Shown in pieces: positions 55,950 through 63,353 of a DNA stretch of 64,000 nt (the stretch's first letter is position 1; the number at the start of each line of letters is the position of its first letter). The notes beneath the pieces are model-generated. The model made no database searches, was not told the origin of the DNA, and was given only the letters and a program-made list of their open reading frames with translations. A program made the position numbers and the translations under genes. The stretch is from UBA946 sp031550725 (GTDB lineage Bacteria > Bacillota > Clostridia > Oscillospirales > Ruminococcaceae), in the NCBI GenBank assembly GCA_031550725.1, contig JAVBOH010000033.1, positions 1-64,000 of the forward strand. Reading direction: 5' to 3'.

Positions 55950-57410
55950 ATGCCAAACATAACCCCAAGAACAAATAAAAACGGTGAAATATCTTATTTA
56001 ATTCGTGTCTATATTGACGAAAACAGCGAGGGTAAACAGAAAGTTAAATCAATGACATGGAAAGCACCTAAAGGAATGGCAGAAAAGAAAGTACAAAAAG
56101 AATTACAAAAAGCCGCTGCCGTATTTGAAGAACAAGTACGTAAAGGACTTGTCGCATTTGACGGTAATATTACATTTGCTGATTATGCTACCGAATGGCT
56201 AAAGTATGCCAATATAGCAGAACGTACAAGAGAACGTTATATCGACCTGCTCGTTAGAATTAATCAAGGTATAGGACATATACGCTTGTCAAAGCTTGAG
56301 TCACGCCACATAAAAGAATTTGAAGAACAGTTACGCCGAGCAGGTGCAAAAAAAGGCGGTTATGCTGTTGACAAAAGCTTTACAACCCTTATATCAGAAT
56401 TGCAGATATCTAAAGCCGAGGCGGCGAGGCGTTCAGGTGTTGGAGCAGCTACAATAAGTGCAGTATGCTGCGGTAAGCATTTTTCTATTGATACAGCAAA
56501 CAAAATAGCAACAGCATTCAAGCACGAGCCGTCCGAATTGTTTGATATTCATGAGTTGTTGGAGGGGCTAGCAGATAAAACAATACTACACCATCACAGG
56601 CTTATAACGCTTATACTGGGTAATGCTAAAAAAGAAAGGCTAATACCTTTTAATGTTGCCTCGGAGCATATGGATACACCAAAAGTAAGGCGAAAAGAGG
56701 CTAATTATTTAGATGATGAACAAGCACGTGAACTTGTCGACCTGCTCTTTGATGAAACCGATTTACGTATAAGAACGGCTATTATGATATCATTATATAC
56801 AGGCGTAAGGCGTGGAGAATTATGCGGACTGGAATGAAAAGACATTGATACACAAAAAGGTGTAATAAACGTCGTGAGAGCCTCACAGTATCAGCGTAAT
56901 AACGGTGTTGTTACTGTTCCAACTAAAAATGTGAGCAGTGAAAGAGCGATAAAAGTACCTAAGATTATTTTAGATGTACTAGAAGAATATAAAGTATATT
57001 ATGATTGCCTGAAAGAACAGTATGGAACTGCATGGACTGATACGGATAGGCTGTTTGTTCGTATTGATAAAAAAGCAGGGTGTCCCATAAATCCCGATAC
57101 GGTTAACTTTTGGCTTAACAACTTCATTGAAAAGAATGGACTTGAACATTTTACGCCCCATAGCCTGCGCCATACATTCGCAACACTTCAAATATCAGCA
57201 GGTGTATCACTTAGGACATTACAAGCACGTACAGGGCACGCTCAAGCCTCAACGCTCGTAAATATTTACAGCCATGCTATAAAAGCGGCTGACGAGGCGG
57301 CAACCGAGGCGCTTGACAATATGCTGACCCCAACAAGCAGACGAAAAACCGAGCAAGTTGAACAGCCACAAACTAGTAATACGATATATATAAAAGAAGA
57401 ATTTGCATAA
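55950..57410 (+). pseudogene. Tyrosine integrase with inserted HTH, interrupted by TGA
   Basis: The frame is 486 codons, with TGA at codon 296 (56835-56837) where the conserved Trp of RRGELCGLEWKD is expected. Everything after is open. Domains: N-terminal arm-binding (MPNITPRTNKNGEISYLIRV) and core-binding. An inserted XRE-like HTH follows (LQISKAEAARRSGVGAATIS, then TANKIATAFKHEPSELFDI). The catalytic domain carries Arg in YTGVRRGEL, HSLRHTFATL and TGHAQASTLVNIYSH. AAAGGAG precedes the ATG at 55950. As read, the second half of the catalytic domain is lost, so the element should not excise by itself. Confidence 0.85.
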
Positions 57411-57415
57411 AAAAG

Positions 57416-57447
57416 CGGATACCCTTGAAAATAATCAAAGGTATCCG
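57416..57447 (+). terminator. Integrase terminator
   Basis: CGGATACCCTTG pairs with CAAAGGTATCCG with one bulge, right after the integrase stop. Confidence 0.75.
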
Positions 57448-57510
57448 TAACTATTTATTGTATTTCTTGTGCTGATTTAACGTGTCTTATTATAACTTGT
57501 TATATACTTT

Positions 57511-57530
57511 CTTGAACAAAAGTTGAACAT
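57511..57530 (+). repeat. 20-bp direct repeat, right copy
   Basis: Identical to 48306-48325 (CTTGAACAAAAGTTGAACAT). It lies 100 bp after the integrase stop and 70 bp before the tRNA-derived att sequence. Confidence 0.7.
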
Positions 57531-57567
57531 TTACAAAATTCAACCATGTTCAAGCAAAAATAAAAAA

Positions 57568-57590
57568 CCCGCAAACGTAATGTTTACGGG
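57568..57590. terminator. Small hairpin beside att
   Basis: CCCGCAAAC and GTTTACGGG pair with one mismatch. An A-run lies to its left. Confidence 0.5.
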
Positions 57591-57599
57591 CATTTGATG

Positions 57600-57622
57600 T
57601 GGTTGCGGAGACAGGATTTGAA
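57600..57622 (-). repeat. tRNA-derived att fragment, right copy
   Basis: The 23 bp are identical to 31563-31585, the acceptor/T-arm 3' end of the initiator tRNA. Beyond it the match to the tRNA stops. Confidence 0.75.
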
Positions 57623-57740
57623 TTATGATATTGCATTTTTATAACTTATTCTGTTTTAAAGAAAAGTACCTATTTACGTCGTTTGAGGCTTATTTCACAT
57701 CAATGTCTTTTGCTAATTTATCGTACCTTTTTATAAGTTT

Positions 57741-57759
57741 AACGGACAAGTAACGGACA
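57741..57759 (+). repeat. Candidate arm site, second copy
   Basis: AACGGACAAGTAACGGACA is identical to 31475-31493. Its position right of an att copy suggests the left end of another element of the first integrase type extending rightwards. Confidence 0.6.
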
Positions 57760-57813
57760 GAAACACATTTGATATACCCCTGTAAATATATCAAATAAGG
57801 AGTTCAATTAATC

Positions 57814-58119
57814 ATGAAAAGCATAATAGAAGAACTATATTATGGAAATATCAATCCATGCGACAAACAATACGACCAATCATCAGAGTATGGCAAGCTT
57901 ACCAATACTGCATCAAAAAGCGAGGAACAGCTTGTACGCTACTTTGACAGTAATAACTTTGATGAACAGGAAATGATACTTAAACGGCTTATCAATGCAC
58001 AAGGTTCTATGGCTGAGATTGCTGCATTGGAGCGATTTTCGGAGGGATTTAGGCTAGGTGCAAGATTTGCCATAGAAATATTACTATCAAATGAAGATAG
58101 AATTTTTAAGGATATATAA
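57814..58119 (+). CDS. DUF6809-type small protein
   Basis: The 101-residue protein MKSIIEELYYGNINPCDKQY fits the DUF6809 family of small Firmicutes proteins. A 3' copy lies at 29829-29937. AAGGAG precedes the ATG. It converges with the surface-protein gene across the hairpin 58125-58160. Function unknown. Confidence 0.75.
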   Translation: MKSIIEELYYGNINPCDKQYDQSSEYGKLTNTASKSEEQLVRYFDSNNFDEQEMILKRLINAQGSMAEIAALERFSEGFRLGARFAIEILLSNEDRIFKDI

Positions 58120-58333
58120 TAATTTGGAGCAGATACACAAATTTATGTGTATCTGCTCCATTTGATTTTATAATGTCAATAATCGAAATTATGAAGTAAC
58201 AACGTTAGAGGTTACTTTATAACAGTCACAAAATCTCCACCCTTAGAAATCCCCTCGAATGTAGTCTTGCCATTCTTACCAATAACAGAAGTAGATACAA
58301 GAACAAGCTTGTTGTTTGCACTGTCATATCTGT
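58013..58333. repeat. Duplicated segment (partner 29829-30157)
   Basis: Same-orientation copy of the DUF6809 3' end, the terminator and the surface-protein 3' end. It flanks the right side of the composite island. Confidence 0.85.
58125..58160. terminator. Bidirectional terminator
   Basis: TGGAGCAGATACAC pairs with GTGTATCTGCTCCA. The A-T pair replaces a C-G pair in the copy at 29943-29978. Confidence 0.88.
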
Positions 58334-61300
58334 AAAGCGTAACAGTCTTTCCGACATTCTTATCCTTGAATTTCACTGTCAAACTGCAAGTAAATCCGAA
58401 TGATGTTTCATCGCCAAATGTGAATTGTGCTGTGCTTGAACCCTTATTCTTGGACTTTGCCTTATCAACTAGAGAAGTAGGGATATGCTTAGTATTATAC
58501 GTTAGCAATAGTGAAGTTGAAGAATATGCTTTCTTAATGTCATTACCATTGATAGTGATTTCTGCGTTGTTTTTTGTAGTAATAACAAGGTCAACATTCT
58601 TACCCTTAAAAGCATTCAGAACTGTCTTACCAACAGCATTATCATCACCAATCTTAGTTTTTACAGTATCTCCATCCTTAGCTTTTTCAAGCTTTTTGGA
58701 TACAGAATTTGTTGTACTTCCTGTTACAAGTGAATTACTGTCCTCAGTTTTAGTAGGAGTAGTTGGTGTTATATTTGATGGTGGATAATATGGATATACA
58801 GGTCTTGGATTTGGATTTACATTTCCACCGCCAGTATAAGTGAAGTTTGCAATTATAGTAGTATTTCCACTTGGCATTGTAAATGTTGTTGATGCGTTGT
58901 TTGCATTACCGAATGTACCGCCATTTGATGAAGTCCATCCATTGAATGTATAACCACTGTTAGCTGTTGCAGATATGCTTACTGATGCTCCTGCTGCATA
59001 TGTGCCGCCGCTTGTTGCTGAGCCACCTATACCTGCATTTACTGTAAGAGTATAAGTTGGTGTTGGAGGTGTGTTATCACTAACAGTTATAGTAAAATCC
59101 TTAGTATAATTAGTGCTTGAAGTTGCACCGTTTGTAATAGTTGCAGTTACTGTTACAGTTCCTGCACCAGTAGTTGAAAGTCTGCTGCCTGAAATAGTTG
59201 CACCTGTTGTTCCTACTGTCTTAACTGTCCATACAATTGTCTTATTAGTCGCATCAATTGGTGTTACTGTACCAGTTAAAGTTAAGTCTGTTCCTGCTGT
59301 TGCTGTTGTTGGAACTCCTGTGATGTCTGTAACTGCTTTATGTGCATTGCTTACTGTAATAGTAAAGTCCTTAGTATAATTACTGCTTGAAGTTGCACCA
59401 TTTGTGATTGTTGCAGTTACTGTTACTGTACCTGAAGCAGTTGTGCTTAATACACTGCCTGCAAGTGTTGCGCCAGTTGTTCCTGCATCCTTAATGGACC
59501 ATGCTATTGTTTTATTTGTTGCATCTGCTGGAGTTACTGTTCCGCTTAGAGTTAAATCTGTGCCTGCTGTTGCTGTTGTTGGAACTTCTGTGATGCCTGT
59601 AACTGCTTTATGTGCATTGCTAACAGTTATAGTAAAATCTTTAGTATAGTTAGTGCTTGTAGCTGCACCATTTGTGATTGTTGCAGTTACTGTTACTGTA
59701 CCTGAAGCAGTTGTGCTTAATACACTGCCTGCAAGTGTTGCGCCAGTTGTTCCTGCATCTTTAATGGACCATGCTATTGTTTTATTTGTTGCATCTGCTG
59801 GAGCTACTGTTCCGCTTAGAGTTAAATCTGTGCCTGCTGTTGCAGTTGTTGGAACTTCTGTGATGTCTGTAACTGCTTTAAAAACTATATTAGATGTTAG
59901 TATTGCACTTGTTGAATAAGTGCTGCCACCCGATGCAGTAACATAGCCTCCTGAAGTCCAATAAATCGTATTTGATGATGAGTCTGTTGCAGTTACATTA
60001 GTAGGTTCTACTTGAACAAGCATCGCTACTCTGAAACTACCTCCAGATGTACTGCTTTGAGCTGTAATTGTGCCGCCATTCATGGTCAGAACACCAGTAT
60101 TAGAACCCATATTAACACCAAAACTGTTGTAAGTAGTGGTTCCAGAAGTTGCATTAAGGCTGCCACTATTTACTGTCAAATTACTATTTACTTGAAGACC
60201 ATAACTTGTGGAGCAATTTCTGCCTATGGAATTGATTGTTCCACCATCAATTGTCAGACTTCCATTTACGAATATACCTATACTAACCCCCGTAGTCTGA
60301 CCGCCAGTAGATGTTAGGCTGCCTGGCCCTTTTATAGTAAGATTACCATTTGTAGAAATACCATAAACTGGATCACCGATATTGCTAGCTATTTTAGTAG
60401 TGGTTACAGAATTTATACCAACTAACTCAATAGTTGCATTAGCAGGTAACTTTAGTGCTGGTGCAGCTGAAGTTGAGAATACAAAGTTATCAAGAGTAAG
60501 TGTCGTGCCATCCCATGTTGCTGTACCACTTGTTCCTGCGTATGTACCTGCTGATAAGCTTGTAAAATCGGCTGTAGCTGTGTTTGATAATGGGGTTGCA
60601 CCTGAACTATTTATAGTAATAGCCTGAGTAGTAGTTTCAGTATCACCATTAAATGTATAACTAATTGTTATTGTTGTATCTGATAATGATAAAGCACCAG
60701 ATGGAGTAAATGTATAATCTGTAACTTCACCATCATCACCATAATCAAAGTATGCAGTTATAACCATACCAGTTGAGTCAAATGTATCACCAACATCATA
60801 TGTAGTTTTTGTTGGTGGTGTTGTTACAGCTATTGAGCTTAACTCACCAGCTTGTAACTCAATATCACAGTCAGTTACATTTTGGCTAAGATTAATTGAA
60901 GATGAATTTTCTTTATCATAGCCTGTTTTAGAGGCATAAGCTGCATAGCTTGAGCCTGCTGGAATACCAGTCAACTCATATTTGCCGTCAGGTCCTGTAA
61001 TAACAGGACTTCCAACATTAACATTAGCTTGTTTCATCTGAACTGTTACACCTGAAATCGGTTCATCGGTATCAATATCATATATTGTACCGCTGACACT
61101 ATATGTAGCTGTTGCATTAACCGTAATAGCGTGTGTAGTAGTTTTTGTTTCACTACCCTCAGTATAGCTGATTGTTACAGAAGTATCACTTATTGTTAAT
61201 GCACCACTTGGTGATACTGTGTAGTTTGTAACTGGTGCATTTGAGTCGTCACTGTATGTAGCAGTTACTACCATACCTGTTGAATCAAAGCTTTCGCCTG

Positions 61301-62537
61301 CTGTGTATGTTGTTTTTGTTGGTGCTTGTGTAACTGTGATTGAGGATAATGTTTTTGATGAAGTGCTTGCAGTTATTTCAAGATATTTAGCGGGTTCACC
61401 ATTAATACAATAAGTATTTTCTAAAGAATCATATTCAGCAGTCACAAGTCCTGATGTTGCACCAGAGATTGTACCCTTAGTAGTTACATCTGCAATCGAA
61501 TAGGGTGGCATTATAGCATATGAGTCACCTTTGCATGTAACCTTTCCTCCAGTTACTAAAAAATCATTTGCAGCAATAATACCACATGACTCTTCTTCAG
61601 ATGAGCCACCAACTGCATTAATAGTACCACTATTAACAACAATGTTGGCTCCACATATTCCATATGAGCCCATAACACCATATCCACCAGTAGCGGTTAA
61701 CGTACCTGTTCCTCCATCGATTGTCAAATTTTCAAGCGCATATATTCCAGAACTGCCACTAATACATATGGATGTGCTTGTAATACTATTGGTAGTTCCG
61801 TCAACCAAAACAATCTTTGCATCTTCTGGTAACGTTATAGCATTTTGGTGAGAAGTTGAGAATACAATATTATTAAGAGTAAGTGTTGTACCATCCCAAG
61901 TTGCAGTACCGCCACCTGTTCCTGCGTATGTACCTGATGGGTACTTTGCTGCGTTTGTTAGGTCGAATGATTCTGTGCTTGATAATGTTTTAGATGAGCC
62001 TGCACTACTTTCAGTAATAACCCAATTACTTGCACCAAAGGTTAACCCTTTGTTTGCAAGTGTTGTTTCATAAGCTGATACTTTTCCAGATGGAACAGTT
62101 ATTGTACCAGATGTTGCACAATTTTGAAATTGATCTGAACCATTAAATGAAGGAGGATTCCCTTGGAATGTCACGCTTGTAAGCGATGTACAATTCGCAA
62201 ATGCATATGGGTAAATAAAAGCAACAGTACTTGGAATTGTCACACTTGAAAGAGAAGTACAATTATTAAATGCACTGCCTTTAATAGTTGTAACGCCATT
62301 GTCAATCACTACAGATTTCACTGCTGTTCTATTCGCAGCTAATGGTAGCTCCGCATCCCAGGCATCTAAACCGTCATTGTTATGAATCGTTAGCAATCCC
62401 ATAGATTCATTAAATGAATAATACGAGTTAGATATATCAGCTGACACTGATATTGTCATAGTTGGAAATAACGATATCATCATCGCCATCGTTACCAATA
62501 ACGAAAGTATCCGCTTAGAAATTGTTTTCTTTATCAT
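58212..62537 (-). CDS. Large secreted surface protein with LRR, Ig-like, carboxypeptidase-regulatory-like and InlB-type repeats
   Basis: The 1441-residue protein has a signal peptide (residues 1-32). A BspA-like leucine-rich repeat follows (about 46-135; VTIPSTVAFIYPYAFANCTS), then beta-rich right-handed repeats (TGGYGVMGSYGI). Next are a group-3 Ig-like domain (about 397-475), a carboxypeptidase-regulatory-like domain (about 476-562) and a second group-3 Ig-like domain (564-644). Three near-identical Big_2-like repeats of about 90 residues follow (about 882-1150). An InlB B-repeat/InlB-like module (GYTFNGWTSSNG) and a Pro-rich linker lead to a 190-residue C-terminal domain. AAGGAGG precedes the ATG. 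No LPxTG motif is seen. Adhesion or mucin/glycan binding is inferred. Confidence 0.9.
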   Translation of the reverse strand: MIKKTISKRILSLLVTMAMMISLFPTMTISVSADISNSYYSFNESMGLLTIHNNDGLDAWDAELPLAANRTAVKSVVIDNGVTTIKGSAFNNCTSLSSVTIPSTVAFIYPYAFANCTSLTSVTFQGNPPSFNGSDQFQNCATSGTITVPSGKVSAYETTLANKGLTFGASNWVITESSAGSSKTLSSTESFDLTNAAKYPSGTYAGTGGGTATWDGTTLTLNNIVFSTSHQNAITLPEDAKIVLVDGTTNSITSTSICISGSSGIYALENLTIDGGTGTLTATGGYGVMGSYGICGANIVVNSGTINAVGGSSEEESCGIIAANDFLVTGGKVTCKGDSYAIMPPYSIADVTTKGTISGATSGLVTAEYDSLENTYCINGEPAKYLEITASTSSKTLSSITVTQAPTKTTYTAGESFDSTGMVVTATYSDDSNAPVTNYTVSPSGALTISDTSVTISYTEGSETKTTTHAITVNATATYSVSGTIYDIDTDEPISGVTVQMKQANVNVGSPVITGPDGKYELTGIPAGSSYAAYASKTGYDKENSSSINLSQNVTDCDIELQAGELSSIAVTTPPTKTTYDVGDTFDSTGMVITAYFDYGDDGEVTDYTFTPSGALSLSDTTITISYTFNGDTETTTQAITINSSGATPLSNTATADFTSLSAGTYAGTSGTATWDGTTLTLDNFVFSTSAAPALKLPANATIELVGINSVTTTKIASNIGDPVYGISTNGNLTIKGPGSLTSTGGQTTGVSIGIFVNGSLTIDGGTINSIGRNCSTSYGLQVNSNLTVNSGSLNATSGTTTYNSFGVNMGSNTGVLTMNGGTITAQSSTSGGSFRVAMLVQVEPTNVTATDSSSNTIYWTSGGYVTASGGSTYSTSAILTSNIVFKAVTDITEVPTTATAGTDLTLSGTVAPADATNKTIAWSIKDAGTTGATLAGSVLSTTASGTVTVTATITNGAATSTNYTKDFTITVSNAHKAVTGITEVPTTATAGTDLTLSGTVTPADATNKTIAWSIKDAGTTGATLAGSVLSTTASGTVTVTATITNGATSSSNYTKDFTITVSNAHKAVTDITGVPTTATAGTDLTLTGTVTPIDATNKTIVWTVKTVGTTGATISGSRLSTTGAGTVTVTATITNGATSSTNYTKDFTITVSDNTPPTPTYTLTVNAGIGGSATSGGTYAAGASVSISATANSGYTFNGWTSSNGGTFGNANNASTTFTMPSGNTTIIANFTYTGGGNVNPNPRPVYPYYPPSNITPTTPTKTEDSNSLVTGSTTNSVSKKLEKAKDGDTVKTKIGDDNAVGKTVLNAFKGKNVDLVITTKNNAEITINGNDIKKAYSSTSLLLTYNTKHIPTSLVDKAKSKNKGSSTAQFTFGDETSFGFTCSLTVKFKDKNVGKTVTLYRYDSANNKLVLVSTSVIGKNGKTTFEGISKGGDFVTVIK
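59085..59890 (-). repeat. Three tandem near-identical repeats of about 270-280 bp
   Basis: Each unit encodes AVT.ITEVPTTATAGTDLTL, then TNKTIAWSIKDAGTTGATL and ASGTVTVTATITNGA. Units 1 and 2 are almost identical at the DNA level; unit 3 is more diverged. They can expand or contract by recombination. Confidence 0.9.
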
Positions 62538-62601
62538 ATTTTTTCCTCCTTATAATAAGACATAACTTTACATAATCTATTATAATATAAAAAAAGACGA
62601 A

Positions 62602-62637
62602 AAAGCCCAATCTTGAGAAAAATCAAGGTTGGGCTTT
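62602..62637 (-). terminator. Terminator of the response regulator operon
   Basis: AAAGCCCAATCTTGA pairs with TCAAGGTTGGGCTTT (two mismatched positions), about 20 bp after the regulator stop. Confidence 0.85.
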
Positions 62638-62656
62638 GCTAAAGTTTCTTAACAGA

Positions 62657-63343
62657 CTAATTAGTTAGTTTTGATATTACAAGCTTGTATCCTTTTCCAC
62701 GAATTTGCTCAATATCAATAGGATTTTTTGTTTCACCATCATCAAGACCGAGCTTTTTTCGCAAATGTGATATATGCGAATAAAATGCACTTGATACTTC
62801 AGTTGGATTTTGCCCTGTAGTTCTTTCAAGTAATTCCTGTGCTGTAAAATAGATATCAGGATTACAGCTTAAAATATAGAAAATATTATATTCCATTGGA
62901 GTTAAAAGAACATCAACACCATTTTTATAAACACGCCTTGCAGTATGGTCGAATGAATATGCACCAATATTATGAGTATTCACCTTAACAGGATAACGCA
63001 AATGCTCAAGCTCACGTTTTATTCGTTCTATTCTAACAGGCTTTTTGACATACCCAGATGCATACATCTTAAAAGCCTCATCCATATACTGCATATATCC
63101 AGTCACAAAAATAATATTGGTATCAGCCTTTATTTCTGTAAGCTGCTTTGCAAGATTAAGTCCACTTACATTCCCCATCTCAATATCAAGAAACGCAACA
63201 TCAATCAGTGAATTTTGAGCATATGAAAGCGCATCATCCACAGTCAGAAAACAAGCTATATTATCATTAGGCATAATTTTGAGGAGTGCTTTATTTAAAA
63301 GTGATAAAGCAGACTGCTCATCATCAACAGCTAATATATTCAT
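62657..63343 (-). CDS. Response regulator with winged-helix output
   Basis: The 228-residue protein has a receiver (ILAVDDEQSALSLLN, phospho-Asp in IDVAFLDIEMG, Lys in GYVKKPVR). A C-terminal OmpR/PhoB-like winged helix follows (LLTPMEYNIFYILSCNPDIY, HISHLRKKLGLDDG, GKGYKLV). AGGAGG precedes the ATG. It is paired with the LytS-type kinase upstream, which starts off-window. LytS-type kinases more often pair with LytTR or AraC regulators, so the OmpR-type output is a minor oddity. Confidence 0.9.
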   Translation of the reverse strand: MNILAVDDEQSALSLLNKALLKIMPNDNIACFLTVDDALSYAQNSLIDVAFLDIEMGNVSGLNLAKQLTEIKADTNIIFVTGYMQYMDEAFKMYASGYVKKPVRIERIKRELEHLRYPVKVNTHNIGAYSFDHTARRVYKNGVDVLLTPMEYNIFYILSCNPDIYFTAQELLERTTGQNPTEVSSAFYSHISHLRKKLGLDDGETKNPIDIEQIRGKGYKLVISKLTN

Positions 63344-63353
63344 AAAAATCCTC

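Larger units (their letters stand above)
48425..56747. repeat. Dispersed GAGCAGGT/ACCTGCTC motif field
   Basis: Exact octamers start at 48442, 49318, 49481, 49747, 49773, 50739, 50895, 51312, 52909, 53031, 54242, 54595, 56245, 56338 and 56740, in both orientations. The heptamer without the last T/A occurs at six more sites (48425, 49642, 53419, 53549, 53607, 54397). Copies lie in genes in several reading frames and between genes. I saw no octamer elsewhere in the window. Confidence 0.8.
57448..57813. other. Right junction region of the 9.2-kb element
   Basis: There is no gene. In order it holds the right 20-bp repeat (57511-57530), a hairpin (57568-57590), the 23-nt tRNA-derived att sequence (57600-57622), and the arm-like repeat of the first integrase type (57741-57759). 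Confidence 0.7.

Noticed and set aside
56835..56837. TGA as Trp (alternative genetic code)
   Set aside because: Other genes in the window end on TGA (for example the ABC ATPase and the AAA ATPase) and conserved Trp are otherwise TGG, so a nonsense mutation is simpler.
59085..59890. CRISPR-like regular repeats
   Set aside because: Repeats are about 270-280 bp, in frame and protein-coding. I saw no short-repeat/spacer array anywhere in the window.
58366..61851. Several long plus-strand open frames rich in Val/Ala/Pro opposite the surface protein
   Set aside because: They are antisense shadows of its Thr/Ala/Gly-rich repeats, with no ribosome binding sites and low-complexity translation.
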